Assembly (NCBI GenBank): GCA_943789025.1
Contig: CALSSN010000020.1
Coordinates: 1-59,111, forward strand
DNA: 59,111 nucleotides
From: an uncultured Verrucomicrobiales bacterium
GTDB lineage: Bacteria > Verrucomicrobiota > Verrucomicrobiia > Verrucomicrobiales > DEV007
Direction: 5' to 3'
Shown here: one piece after another, positions 36,094 through 45,457 of the stretch
Numbering within the stretch: the first letter of the stretch is position 1
Layout of the letters: each line of letters opens with the position of its first letter
The notes under the pieces: generated by a model
The model's input: only the letters and a program-made list of their open reading frames with translations
What the model was told of the DNA's origin: nothing
Databases searched by the model: none
Program-made: the position numbers and the translations under genes

Positions 36094-37260
36094 TCAGTGA
36101 GATTGGCAGAAGTCTTCGAAGCGATTGAGCCCCTCGTTGAGAACGTCCAGTCCCACGGAATGGCTGATGCGCACGGTGTCATCACGACCAAAAGCCGCTC
36201 CCGGAATAACGGCTACCTGGTAACGACTGAGAAGTTTCTCTGCCAGGTTGACCGAGTTGAGGCCAGTTTTCCCGACATTGACAAGAAAGTAGAACGCGCC
36301 AAACGGCTGGATCGTCGAAATGTTGTTGATCTGAGAAAGTCGACCGTAAACAAAATTTCGCCGCACCTCATATTCCTCGCGCATGTCGCTGATATGGCTT
36401 TGGTCACCTGTCAGTGCGGCAATCCCACCATACTGGGCAAAGGTCGTGGCGTTTGAGGTCATATGGCTCTGGATCGTTGCCATGGCTTGAGCCACCGACT
36501 CGGGAGCAGCGGTGTAGCCGAGGCGCCATCCGGTCATGGCATATGCCTTGGAGAAGCCGTTGACGGTAATGGTGAGGTTGTAGAGATCATCACTTAACGA
36601 AGCGATGCTGATGTGCTTCGCTCCGTCGTAAATGAGCTTCTCGTAAATTTCGTCTGAGAGAATCATAATCTCCTCCGAGGTTGCGACCTCTCCGATGGCT
36701 CGGAGTTCGTCTTCGGAGTAGACAGCGCCTGTGGGATTGGATGGGCTGTTGAGAATGACCATTTTGGTCTTCGGAGACATCGCATCTTCGAACTCATCTG
36801 CAGTGAGCTTCCAGTTGTTTTCCTGCCTGGTCTCAACGATCACGGGGACACCCCCGGCGATCCGAACCATCTCCGGGTAACTCACCCAGTAGGGAGACGG
36901 GATGATGACCTCGTCACCAGGTTCGCAGACTGCGAGGATGGCATTCATGCACGAGTGCTTGGCCCCGCAGTTTACGCTGATCTGCGAAACGTCATACCTG
37001 AGCCCGTTGTCGTCACGCAGCTTCTCGGAGATAGCTTCCCGCAAGGCGGGCAATCCGGAACTCGCGGTGTAGCGGGTCTCTCCATCGACCAGAGCCTTGA
37101 TGGCTGCGTCTTTGATGTGCTGGGGAGTATCACGATCTGGCTCGCCGCCGGCGAGACCACAAATGTCGACGCCTTCGCCAGCCAGACGCTTGGCCTCCGC
37201 TGTGATTGAAAGAGTCAGAGAAGGGGTGAGTTCTGCGATGTGTGAAGCAACTAGATCCAT
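36094..37260 (-). CDS. Class I/II aminotransferase, aspartate aminotransferase-like
   Basis: This 388-residue PLP enzyme shows the type-I aminotransferase pattern: start DLVASHIAELTPSLTLSIT, GLAGGEPDRDTP, LNSPSNPTGAVY (PLP-contacting Asn), ILSDEIYEKL, the Schiff-base lysine in NGFSKAYAMTGWRLGY, and the substrate-binding Arg in TVRISHSVG. It resembles bacterial subgroup 1b aspartate aminotransferases. The open frame runs upstream to 37455, but homology begins at ATG 37260. Confidence 0.93.
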   Translation of the reverse strand: MDLVASHIAELTPSLTLSITAEAKRLAGEGVDICGLAGGEPDRDTPQHIKDAAIKALVDGETRYTASSGLPALREAISEKLRDDNGLRYDVSQISVNCGAKHSCMNAILAVCEPGDEVIIPSPYWVSYPEMVRIAGGVPVIVETRQENNWKLTADEFEDAMSPKTKMVILNSPSNPTGAVYSEDELRAIGEVATSEEIMILSDEIYEKLIYDGAKHISIASLSDDLYNLTITVNGFSKAYAMTGWRLGYTAAPESVAQAMATIQSHMTSNATTFAQYGGIAALTGDQSHISDMREEYEVRRNFVYGRLSQINNISTIQPFGAFYFLVNVGKTGLNSVNLAEKLLSRYQVAVIPGAAFGRDDTVRISHSVGLDVLNEGLNRFEDFCQSH

Positions 37261-37602
37261 GGTATTTGAGTGAATATAAGGTATTTTAGATGGAAGAAAG
37301 GGAGTGGTGGATTCAAGAAAATCCGTTGACGCGAGATCGGATTCGAGTGGCGAAAAGCAAAGCTTGAGAGACCCGACAACAGCGGTGGGACCGCCACTTC
37401 GCTTCCGAGTGCGGAGAGATGATTGCCCTTTCGAAATCATCAGCCATCGCTTCAAAATCCTTCCCGGCCCGATTGTCGGCAGGAAAGGGTCAGCTTGTTA
37501 GGCGGTTATGGCGATGCTTTCAAGCAAAATGCGCCGTGAAGGGGTGGGTTTTTCTGCTTCTCCCTCCTTGCTTGTTAAAAGAAGAGGACAAGAGAAGAGG
37601 AG
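37261..37602. other. Intergenic region upstream of the aminotransferase
   Basis: An in-frame minus-strand extension of 65 codons is not conserved-looking. I see nothing else apart from probable promoter sequence near 37270-37300. Confidence 0.4.
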
Positions 37603-37677
37603 TGGAGCGGGTGACGAGATTTGAACTCGCGACATCTTCCTTGGCAAGGAAGTGCTCTACCACTGAGCTACACCCGC
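37603..37677 (-). tRNA. tRNA-Gly (anticodon GCC)
   Basis: The reverse complement folds into a 75-nt cloverleaf: acceptor GCGGGTG with CACCCGC, D-arm GCTCAGTGGTAGAGC, anticodon stem around TTGCCAA (GCC), T-arm GCGAGTTCAAATCTCGT, discriminator T, and encoded CCA. Confidence 0.96.
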
Positions 37678-38050
37678 GTCTCTACGGTTTGGAGAGAGAC
37701 TGTGAATCTGGCGATGGACGGAACGGAATCAAGTGGAAAAGCTAGAGAGGGGCGGATTCATGGCGGTGCCCGTCATTGTTGTCCGAATTCTGTGTGGTAC
37801 GGCGCGAGGCGCAACTGGATGAACATCCACGACCAACCAGCAACAAAGCCACGCTGGATGTGGGCAGCAACTCGAAGGGCTTCTTCAGCGAGCCCAGAGC
37901 CTAGCAATGCTGACTTTCATCTTATTCCATTCCAAGTGGCGGGTGGAGCAATGGATCAGACCTTACCTACCTAGAATACTTGATCTTCGACGTCCCCCCG
38001 TCTACCAGACTGCCTGTTCCTGCATAAAACATTCACTGGCTCACAGACCG
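37678..38050. other. Intergenic leader region of tyrS with a dispersed repeat
   Basis: No gene is seen between tRNA-Gly and tyrS. Bases 37864-37969 are the second copy of a repeat present at 12.5 kb. No T-box stem-loop with a tyrosine specifier could be recognised. Confidence 0.5.
37864..37969 (+). repeat. Dispersed intergenic repeat, copy B
   Basis: This aligns with 12493-12600 in the same orientation. Shared blocks include CCAGAGC, GTGGCGGGTGGAG and TGGATCAGACCTT. Here too a reading frame FQVAGGAMDQTLP is retained, corresponding to FPVAGGGIDQTFP in copy A. Confidence 0.7.
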
Positions 38051-39232
38051 ATGCCCGACAAAGACGAAACCTTAGCCCTCTTGAAACGGGGGACCTCACA
38101 GATTCTCAGCGAAGAGGAACTGAAATCAAAGCTCGGCCTCGGCAGGCCGCTGCGCATCAAGCTCGGGGTGGACCCGACTTCCCCGGATCTTCATCTGGGA
38201 CACGCTGTCCAGTTGCTTAAGCTGCGACAGTTTCAGGAACTCGGTCACCAGGTCGTTCTCATCATCGGTGACTTCACCGCGCAGATAGGAGATCCATCAG
38301 GAAGGAACTCTACCCGCCCTCCGCTCAGCCATGAAGAAGTGCTCAAGAATGCTCGCACTTATATGGAGCAGGCATTTGTCATCCTTGATAAAACCCAAAC
38401 CGAAGTGGTGCACAATGGAGACTGGTTCAATCAGATGACTTTTTCCGAAGTTATCCAGCTTAACGGGCGGGTCACGCTCCAGCAAATGCTGCAGCGGGAA
38501 GATTTCAAGAACCGCATCGATGAGGGACAGGAGGTTCGACTGCACGAGATCCAGTATCCGATCGTTCAGGGTTGGGATTCTGTGAAGGTGCGTGCGGACG
38601 TGGAAATCGGCGGGAGCGACCAGCTTTTCAATATCCTCGTCGGTCGTGACCTGCAGAAATCCGAGGGCATGGACCAGCAGGTTGTCATGACGCTGCCTCT
38701 CCTCGAGGGCCTCGACGGGGTCAAAAAGATGTCGAAGAGTTACGGCAATTACGTAGGTCTCACCGACACCCCGCGGGAAATGTTTGGCAAGCTCATGAGC
38801 ATAGCGGATGACCTGATGCCTCAGTATTACAATCTCTGCCTGCAGGAGGAAATGCCCGCTTCTCTGCATCCGCTTGAAGCAAAAAAACAGCTGGCGGCGA
38901 AGGTGGTGAAAACCTACCACGATGAGCAGGCGGCTGATGCCACCCTTGGATGGTGGGACGATCGCAGCAAGGACATCGCGTCTGTCGATCACCCCACCCA
39001 TGAGATTGGAGCACGCAGGGATCTTGTCGGAGTCTGCCAGGCAGCGTACGAATCGCTCGGAGAAAAACGGTCCGGGGGCGAAATCCGACGACTTATTCAG
39101 CAGGGGAGCGTCCAGATCGACGGAATGAAAGTGACCGACCTAAAGGCAGTGCCGGATTGGTCGGATGGACAGATCCTCAAGCTGGATAAAAAGCGAGCAG
39201 TCGAGATCACCCTGAATGTTCGGGAGTCGTGA
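38051..39232 (+). CDS. tyrS: Tyrosyl-tRNA synthetase
   Basis: This 393-residue class I enzyme charges tRNA-Tyr. Motifs include [20 protein letters not shown] (HLGH signature), [24 protein letters not shown] and the KMSKS loop ([14 protein letters not shown]). The C-terminal S4-like domain has [17 protein letters not shown]. The arrangement is that of the TyrRS-II/TyrZ type. The open frame extends upstream to 37907 through the repeat, but the ATG at 38051 fits the family. Its stop overlaps the fcl start. Confidence 0.96.
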   Translation: MPDKDETLALLKRGTSQILSEEELKSKLGLGRPLRIKLGVDPTSPDLHLGHAVQLLKLRQFQELGHQVVLIIGDFTAQIGDPSGRNSTRPPLSHEEVLKNARTYMEQAFVILDKTQTEVVHNGDWFNQMTFSEVIQLNGRVTLQQMLQREDFKNRIDEGQEVRLHEIQYPIVQGWDSVKVRADVEIGGSDQLFNILVGRDLQKSEGMDQQVVMTLPLLEGLDGVKKMSKSYGNYVGLTDTPREMFGKLMSIADDLMPQYYNLCLQEEMPASLHPLEAKKQLAAKVVKTYHDEQAADATLGWWDDRSKDIASVDHPTHEIGARRDLVGVCQAAYESLGEKRSGGEIRRLIQQGSVQIDGMKVTDLKAVPDWSDGQILKLDKKRAVEITLNVRES

Positions 39233-40194
39233 ATTTAGAAGTCGGCGTGGATCTGCTTGGGCCAATCTTTGTCGCAGGCCACCGTGGGATGGTGGGGAAG
39301 GCGCTGGTCCGTAAGTTGAGCGCCTCATGCGACGCCCACCTTCTCACTGCCTCTCGCGAGGAGTGTAATCTTCTCGACCAGGTTGCCGTGCACCGATGGG
39401 TTGCAGAACATCGCCCTGCGAGCATCCTCATTGCCGCGGCCAAAGTAGGTGGCATCCAAGCGAATAGAAGCTATCCGGCTGACTTTCTCTACGAGAACCT
39501 GGTCATCGCGACGAACCTGATCCACGCTGCCTACGAATGTGGCGTCGGACGTGTTCTTTTTTTGGGCAGCTCATGCATCTACCCGCGGTCAGCTCCCCAG
39601 CCGATGCCCGAGTCCTGCCTTTTGGAGGCGCCTCTGGAAAAGACAAATGAAGCCTACGCGGTCGCAAAAATAGCCGGCTTGAAGCTCTGCGAATATTTCC
39701 GAAACCAGCACGGTGTAGTCTACCATTCGGCCATGCCGACAAACCTTTATGGCCCCGGAGACAACTTCCATCCGGAGAACTCTCACGTGATCCCGGGTCT
39801 GATCAGACGCTTCCATGAGGCCAAGACCTCTGGGGCGGAGTCACTCTCAATTTGGGGTACGGGGAATCCACGCAGGGAGTTTCTTCATGTGGACGATCTT
39901 GCCGAAGCCTGTCTTTTTCTTCTCCAGCAAGAGAATCCTCCCGACCTCGTGAATATCGGAAGTGGCGAAGACATCAGGATCCGCGACCTCGCGAATCTGG
40001 TAGCTGAAGTGGTGGGTTTCGCAGGGAAAATTCTGCCCGACCCGTCCAAACCGGATGGGTCACCGAGAAAGCTGATGGATACCAGTTTGATCAATCGGCT
40101 GGGGTGGAAACCGGCGATTGGACTCCGCGAGGGTCTTGACAGCGCTTATAGCGCGTTTCTGTCCCAACTGGAAGACGGCTCGTTACGGGCTTGA
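39229..40194 (+). CDS. fcl: GDP-L-fucose synthase
   Basis: This 321-residue NADPH-dependent epimerase-reductase converts GDP-4-keto-6-deoxymannose to GDP-L-fucose. It has [43 protein letters not shown], the catalytic [15 protein letters not shown] and [18 protein letters not shown]. The GTG start at 39229 overlaps the tyrS stop (GTGA), so translation is coupled. The partner GDP-mannose 4,6-dehydratase is not in the window. Confidence 0.94.
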   Translation: MNLEVGVDLLGPIFVAGHRGMVGKALVRKLSASCDAHLLTASREECNLLDQVAVHRWVAEHRPASILIAAAKVGGIQANRSYPADFLYENLVIATNLIHAAYECGVGRVLFLGSSCIYPRSAPQPMPESCLLEAPLEKTNEAYAVAKIAGLKLCEYFRNQHGVVYHSAMPTNLYGPGDNFHPENSHVIPGLIRRFHEAKTSGAESLSIWGTGNPRREFLHVDDLAEACLFLLQQENPPDLVNIGSGEDIRIRDLANLVAEVVGFAGKILPDPSKPDGSPRKLMDTSLINRLGWKPAIGLREGLDSAYSAFLSQLEDGSLRA

Positions 40195-40291
40195 TCGGCT
40201 GCCTCCTCTCCGGCAAGGTCCCAAAGAAAATTCCTGCCGACTTGAAAGCGGGCTTCCCCTGCGCGACACTATCAGGCAAGCAAGTAATTCG

Positions 40292-41032
40292 ATGTCCGAT
40301 TCTTCCGACAACCTTTGGCATGGGCTCCGTCCGGAGACCGCAGCGATTCTTGAAACGCGCGACTACAGCGTCTCTGATCTGGCGGGACGCCTCGCTACGA
40401 CAGGTATTCCCGCGGGGAACCTTATCAACCAGGAAGAAAAACTCTCAGATGTCTGGATCCCGGGGGTGAAGTTCCTCTCTCGTCAAGTCTATCAACAACC
40501 CCATCGTGGATTCTTTGGCGAATTTTCCAGGGAAGGTGAGGGAGTACTCGGAGAAATGGGAATGTGGCCGAAGCAATGGGCGAGCGCCACCATGACAGGT
40601 GGTTCTGCCAAGGGTTTTCATATCCATCCACCTTTTATCCCCGACGGAGAAGAACCCGCTGCCTGGTTGCGCAGGCTGTTTCTTGAGGAGCCTACCAATT
40701 TCAGCCTGCGGCAGTATGATAAAGAGCAGTGGGACGCCATGTTTTTTGTCCAGGGACGGTTGGAGATGCTGCTTGTTGATGAGCGGGCTGGGATGGAGAG
40801 ACGAACCATGCGATTCCTGATTGATGGCGACAATATTCCAGGCCCGAACAATGTCGGGATCGTCATTCCTGCGGGAGTAGCTCATGCCCTCAGGAGCGCC
40901 GACTCTAGCGACCTCATCATGGTTTACGGCACGTCCACCCGCTTTAATCCGGATTTCGAAGGCAGGATCGAGAGTCGGGTCGAAGCCGCTCCTCTGCCAA
41001 GTGACTGGCAAGGTTATTTTGGAAGTGAGTAG
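40292..41032 (+). CDS. dTDP-4-dehydrorhamnose 3,5-epimerase-like cupin
   Basis: This encodes 246 residues from ATG 40292. The segments GEMGMWPKQW, SAKGFHIHPP, MFFVQGRLEMLLVDER and VIPAGVAHALRS form a RmlC-like cupin, with a histidine pair (HIH) and a later His (AHAL). It is longer than classical RmlC (about 180 residues) and carries an N-terminal extension. It may epimerise a nucleotide keto-sugar, in line with rfbA-rfbB and fcl, or be another cupin-fold isomerase. Confidence 0.72.
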   Translation: MSDSSDNLWHGLRPETAAILETRDYSVSDLAGRLATTGIPAGNLINQEEKLSDVWIPGVKFLSRQVYQQPHRGFFGEFSREGEGVLGEMGMWPKQWASATMTGGSAKGFHIHPPFIPDGEEPAAWLRRLFLEEPTNFSLRQYDKEQWDAMFFVQGRLEMLLVDERAGMERRTMRFLIDGDNIPGPNNVGIVIPAGVAHALRSADSSDLIMVYGTSTRFNPDFEGRIESRVEAAPLPSDWQGYFGSE

Positions 41033-41123
41033 CGCCCCATCCGCGGGCTTCTCTTTACCTATCGCGGGATGTGGCCTCTCTGGTCTTCGTTGACTTCTGA
41101 TCTCCAGAGCGGTCTCTCTCGCA

Positions 41124-42467
41124 TCATTCGGTGCTGGGAGGAGCGGTGGACTTGTTGAGCGCAAACTCCTCGACTCGGGAGACGAGTTGTCGTGGAACAA
41201 TCGCCACGAGATCGATCCCTTCCGCAGCATATTCCTCGCTGACGACTTTCGCGTCCCGGTGGAGGAGAGCGACGAGGTCCATCCGACCGATAGGAAGACG
41301 TAATTCCATTCGTCTCACGCGATCAAGCAACATCGTATTCATACAGTGGATGAGATTGTCGAGGCCGGTGCGTTCATGAACCGAAAGAAAAATCGCCGCT
41401 GGGCCGAAGTATTCCCGCAGTCTGTGCTCGTCATCCACAGCATCGATCAGATCGTGTTTGTTCAAGGCGACAATGGTTTTCTTCTCGTCTGCCCCGAGCT
41501 CAGCCAACACCTCCCGCGTCGTCTCAAAATGGCCGAAGACGTCGGGGGAGCTCGCATCCAGTACGTGGACGAGAAAATCCGATAGAATCGCTTCCTCGAG
41601 GGTGGCCTTGAAGGCATCGATCAAGCCATGCGGTAAGCGCCTGACGAATCCCACGGTATCTGTGAGAAGGAGAGGCTGACCGTCGGGAAGGTGAATCCGG
41701 CGAGTCGTCGGGTCCAGGGTGGCGAAGAGTTTGTCTTCAGCGAGCACCTCGCTGCCTGAAAGCGCATTGAGAAGGGAGGATTTCCCCGCGTTGGTGTAGC
41801 CGACGATAGCGGCATGTGGGAGCGGTGTCTGTTGCCGTTCCTTGCGCTGAGTCTGTCTTTGCTTGCGCACCACAGCCAGCTCGGCACGCATTTTATCCAT
41901 CCGTTTTCGAGCCAGCCGGCGGTCGGTCTCAATCTGTTTTTCACCCTCTCCCCGGGTCGCTCCGCCGCCGCCGCCCGTGCGGCCCCCTCCACCTCCGCCC
42001 TGCCGGTCGAGGTGCCCCCACATGCGGGCGAGTCTTGGCAGAGAATATTCCATCCGAGCGAGCTGAACCTGAAGCCGCGCTTCTTTCGTCTGCGCCCGCA
42101 TGTTGAAAATATCCAGAATTACCTCCTGCCGGTCGATCACCAGAATGCCGGTTTCTTCCTCCCACGCGCGCTGTTGGAGAGGAAGGAGTTCGTTGTCAAA
42201 GACGATGCAATCGCAATTCAAGTCCTTCGCATGGGCCATCATCTCTTCGGCTTTTCCGCGCCCGGTCAGATAGCGCTTATTGGAATCTCGGACGAAAATC
42301 AGCGCGCTATCGACGACCCCGATCTCCAATGTTTCAACCAACTCGAAGAGCTCCTCGAGAAGGCTGGCTGCTTCCGCCTCTTCTCTCCGGTCAAAATAAA
42401 CGCCGATGAGAAGCGCTCGCTCAACGAGCTGCGGTCTCTCTTTTACTTCAAACATCGACTCACTCAT
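41124..42467 (-). CDS. hflX: Ribosome-associated GTPase HflX
   Basis: This 447-residue GTPase rescues or splits stalled ribosomes. The N-terminal domain has NKRYLTGRGKAEEM and VFDNELLPLQQRAWEE; the glycine-rich linker is GGGGGGRTGGGGG. The G domain has G1 VGYTNAGKSSLLNAL, G3 LTDTVGFVRRLP, G4 ALNKHD and G5 FLSVHE. It shares an 8-base overlap with the thioesterase gene upstream. Confidence 0.96.
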   Translation of the reverse strand: MSESMFEVKERPQLVERALLIGVYFDRREEAEAASLLEELFELVETLEIGVVDSALIFVRDSNKRYLTGRGKAEEMMAHAKDLNCDCIVFDNELLPLQQRAWEEETGILVIDRQEVILDIFNMRAQTKEARLQVQLARMEYSLPRLARMWGHLDRQGGGGGGRTGGGGGATRGEGEKQIETDRRLARKRMDKMRAELAVVRKQRQTQRKERQQTPLPHAAIVGYTNAGKSSLLNALSGSEVLAEDKLFATLDPTTRRIHLPDGQPLLLTDTVGFVRRLPHGLIDAFKATLEEAILSDFLVHVLDASSPDVFGHFETTREVLAELGADEKKTIVALNKHDLIDAVDDEHRLREYFGPAAIFLSVHERTGLDNLIHCMNTMLLDRVRRMELRLPIGRMDLVALLHRDAKVVSEEYAAEGIDLVAIVPRQLVSRVEEFALNKSTAPPSTE

Positions 42468-42906
42468 GGGAAGAAGGAGCGCCCTCCTTGGAGAAGGCGT
42501 CAGGGAACTGCGCGCGCCAGTTCACCGGGGGACGGAGCGGCCGGTTTTCGGGAATCTTCATGTTGGCCATCCGTTGGCGGCACGTGACGAGTAACGAAGT
42601 GTCGCCGGGACGAAGAATGCGAAACCCCAACCAGAAACGCAGTCTCTCGACCTTTTCGAGCCAGCTTTCCACCACCAGGTGATCGCCGAGGCGGGCCGGC
42701 TGCCGGTAGTCGACTTCTGTTCGTAAGACCACTGAGAATTCTCCTCGCTCAGCCATCTCTTTGACGGGGAGTCCGAGCTCTGCTCCCAGGCGTGTTCTGG
42801 CAACCTCGATGATTCGGAGGTAGGCGAGGTTGTGCACGACCCCGCCCGCGTCGGTGTCAAAAAACATCACCTCGTAATTTGTTCTGATGAGCGGTTCCGG
42901 CATCAC
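42460..42906 (-). CDS. Acyl-CoA thioesterase (YbgC/4HBT hotdog fold)
   Basis: This 148-residue hotdog-fold protein has the 4-hydroxybenzoyl-CoA thioesterase pattern VMFFDTDAGGVVHNLAYLR, with the catalytic Asp, and a beta-strand pair around EVDYRQPARLGDHLVVES. YbgC-type enzymes hydrolyse short acyl-CoA esters. It is the first gene of a probable two-gene operon with hflX. It could instead be a DHNA-CoA thioesterase, which shares the same signature. Confidence 0.85.
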   Translation of the reverse strand: MMPEPLIRTNYEVMFFDTDAGGVVHNLAYLRIIEVARTRLGAELGLPVKEMAERGEFSVVLRTEVDYRQPARLGDHLVVESWLEKVERLRFWLGFRILRPGDTSLLVTCRQRMANMKIPENRPLRPPVNWRAQFPDAFSKEGAPSSHE

Positions 42907-43027
42907 ATTACCTTAAACAGGCGGCGCACCGTGGCACGGGCTGGAGCTTTTCTCAATGCGCGAGCACCTTCGGTATCGACTATCGGCAGGGAACCAGCTA
43001 GCGTTTGCTGTGATCTTGAAAAACTGG

Positions 43028-43543
43028 ATGCCCAGAACGGGAACTCTGATGGTCCTCTGTGCTTTGTCGGTGACTCGTCTTTGCGCCTATGAGGCACCGA
43101 AGACGGCCAATCTCACTTTCGACCCCGCTGGCATCGTGCTGGACCCGGCCACCGCCGACCGTCTTCCGGTTCTCCTGATCGGTCTGGCCACCGACTTTCC
43201 GCATTCCTCGGACCGCCAGCGGGCTGCCGCGCTCGCTGTGGTGATCAAACTCCACCCCGACAGCGTGGCTGCCTGGGCCGCCAACCATGCCCTGGTCACC
43301 GCAAGCAACCCTGACGGAATGGGACTGGAAATCACGCGCCACGAGGCGATCGCCGAGCTCTGGAAAACAGGCAAAAAAATTTACAAACAAGCACTCACCG
43401 AGGATGAAAGATTGATCGGGCTCTACTGCATGGCTGTCGTTCTCGAAATTGCTGATAAAAAAGACCCTCGCTTTGCGCGTGGGCGTGGCCTCATCGAAAA
43501 CCAGAGAGCAGCGCTCTGGAGAGGGGTCCTCTCACCAGCCTGA
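43028..43543 (+). CDS. Small exported hypothetical protein
   Basis: From ATG 43028 this encodes 171 residues with a signal peptide (LMVLCALSVTRLCAYEAP, cleavage near residue 20). The mature part is helical, with no cysteines conserved in an obvious pattern. Motifs such as AALAVVIKLHPDSVAAWAAN suggest a single TPR-like hairpin. An upstream in-frame start at 42956 would bury the signal peptide. The function is unknown. Confidence 0.62.
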   Translation: MPRTGTLMVLCALSVTRLCAYEAPKTANLTFDPAGIVLDPATADRLPVLLIGLATDFPHSSDRQRAAALAVVIKLHPDSVAAWAANHALVTASNPDGMGLEITRHEAIAELWKTGKKIYKQALTEDERLIGLYCMAVVLEIADKKDPRFARGRGLIENQRAALWRGVLSPA

Positions 43544-43615
43544 CGAGTACTGTTTCTTCTTTTACTTTTCTCCAGTGGATTTTCGCCCTATCTACCCAGC
43601 CGTCCAGGTCATTCC

Positions 43616-45457
43616 ATGACAGCGCCGACTCCATCGAAGGAAAGCACCGGGCAACCCGGTGTCGCTTATCTCTTTTCCCGCTACCCTGTAGCTTCGCAGA
43701 CATTCTGTGACCGGGAAATGCTTGCCCACGAGGCTGCGGGATTTCCCCTGTTAGTGGTTTCCCTCAACCCACCGGCAACTCTTTTTCGGCATGATCATTT
43801 CTCTCGTCTCGCCGCAGAAATTGTCTATCCACCTGCTGCCGGAATCAGCGCTGACTCTCATGTTCCCAGTGAAATAGCAGCCGCAGCAGAGGAGTTGGAG
43901 CGGCGCTTCGGCACGCGTTTTAATCTGCCACAACGGGCCAGAAATGCGGCCCATTTCGCCGGGGTCCTGAAGGGCCGGGGGATCCGTCACTGCCACGTTC
44001 ATTTTGCCAACCAAGCTACCATTACAGCCCTTCTTATGCGGCCCGTAGGCATTTCCTTTAGCTTTACCGCACACGGGCAGGATTTTACCACTGATCTCGG
44101 AGAGGATGGCATGTTGCAGGCGTTAGCCAAGGAAGCTGAGTTTGTTGTCGGGGTGAGTGAGTCAGCATGTCAGCTCCTGCGCGAAAAATGCCCCGGGAAT
44201 GAGGCAAAAATTCACCGGATCTACAATGGGATTGACCTCGATGGTTTCCCCATGGCTGATCCCGGGTCTCCGGGCCTGCTACAGATTCTCAGTATCGGCC
44301 GACTCGTCGAGTTCAAGGGCTTTGCTCCCCTCGTCAAGGCGTGCGGCCAACTCCGCGACCGTGGAAGAGACTTTCATCTCACCATCGTCGGCGAAGGTCC
44401 GCTTCGCGACGAGTTGGAAAAACAAATACTCGCCCTGGGGCTCGCCAGTCAGATCACACTCGCCGGTCTCCTTCCGATCGAGAAGATTCGGGGGCTGCTC
44501 GCTGGTTCGCATGTGTTCGCTCTGGGCTCAATCGTCGACTCTCAAGGCACTTCGGACACTCTTCCCACAGTGATCGCTGAAGCCATGGCCTGTGGTCTTC
44601 CTGTTGTTTCCACCCGCCTCGCCGGTATACCCGAGATGGTGGACGAGGAGAAAACAGGCCTCTTGGTCGAGCCCGGAGATGCGGCAGCTCTCGCTGATGC
44701 TCTCGGCCGGCTGGCAAGCGATCCCGCGGCACGTCAGGCCATGGGCCTTGCCGGCAGGGAGAAGGCCGCACAGAGCTTCGATGTCGCAAGCTGCACCATT
44801 CAGTTGCGCGAGCACCTTGCGCCTTTTGCCGCTGGAAAGGCCGGGCACGATATTCTCTGCCTGACAACCGAGGACGCGCCGGAAGAGATCGCTTTGCTTG
44901 CTGGTAGTACACGGGTGGTGCATCTTGGTCGTGACCTTCCCGAGGCCTCTGTGCTGGAGGCAGAATGGCTGGCACAAACCGACCATCGCGATCGCATCGA
45001 ACAAATTCGCACCACCCTTCCTAGAAAATTTCAAGGCCACGACTTCTACCTGGCGGCGCGCCAGGCCATCCATCTCGCCCGCCTCGTCGAAGCCCGAAGG
45101 ATCCGATGCCTCCACGCGGTGCGGGGAGATTCCGCCCTCGTCGTCTACCTTCTCTCTCATCTCACCGGCGTTCCGGCCACCGCCACCATCGAGCCCGATC
45201 CGGCGCCTCCCCGCCCGCTCCTCCGAGCCATCCTCCCGTCTTTTGCGGCCACGAATCTCGCCGACCCGACCCTTGCGGGAGAATCTCTCTTCGCAGACCA
45301 GGAAAAGCACCGCGACTTCCTCCAGCTTTCTCCTCGAGAAAAGAAGCGGATGCGTATCGGCCCGTTCAAATTCACTGTCTCTGCTTCCGCCGCTCCGGTG
45401 GAAGATCCCCGCGGGAAAGCCTTGCTCCGAAAACTCAGAGAAATCGCTGATGCCTGA
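43616..45457 (+). CDS. Family 4 glycosyltransferase with an extra C-terminal half-domain
   Basis: This 613-residue protein has a complete GT4 enzyme in residues 1-405: AYLFSRYPVASQTFCDRE, HCHVHFANQ, SFTAHGQDF, KIHRIYNGIDLDGFPM, SIGRLVEFKGFAPL and TVIAEAMACGLPVVSTRLAG. The extra ~200 residues (from HDILCLTTEDAPEE) include IHLARLVEARRIRCLHAVRG and VVYLLSHLTGVPATATIE. This matches the pattern of a second GT4 N-terminal Rossmann half without its catalytic partner. It is a paralogue of the GT at 29.1 kb and overlaps the GT2 gene by eight bases. Confidence 0.9.
   Translation: MTAPTPSKESTGQPGVAYLFSRYPVASQTFCDREMLAHEAAGFPLLVVSLNPPATLFRHDHFSRLAAEIVYPPAAGISADSHVPSEIAAAAEELERRFGTRFNLPQRARNAAHFAGVLKGRGIRHCHVHFANQATITALLMRPVGISFSFTAHGQDFTTDLGEDGMLQALAKEAEFVVGVSESACQLLREKCPGNEAKIHRIYNGIDLDGFPMADPGSPGLLQILSIGRLVEFKGFAPLVKACGQLRDRGRDFHLTIVGEGPLRDELEKQILALGLASQITLAGLLPIEKIRGLLAGSHVFALGSIVDSQGTSDTLPTVIAEAMACGLPVVSTRLAGIPEMVDEEKTGLLVEPGDAAALADALGRLASDPAARQAMGLAGREKAAQSFDVASCTIQLREHLAPFAAGKAGHDILCLTTEDAPEEIALLAGSTRVVHLGRDLPEASVLEAEWLAQTDHRDRIEQIRTTLPRKFQGHDFYLAARQAIHLARLVEARRIRCLHAVRGDSALVVYLLSHLTGVPATATIEPDPAPPRPLLRAILPSFAATNLADPTLAGESLFADQEKHRDFLQLSPREKKRMRIGPFKFTVSASAAPVEDPRGKALLRKLREIADA

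Noticed and set aside
37907..38050. N-terminal extension of tyrS
   Set aside because: It is translated from the dispersed intergenic repeat; TyrRS similarity begins at the ATG at 38051.
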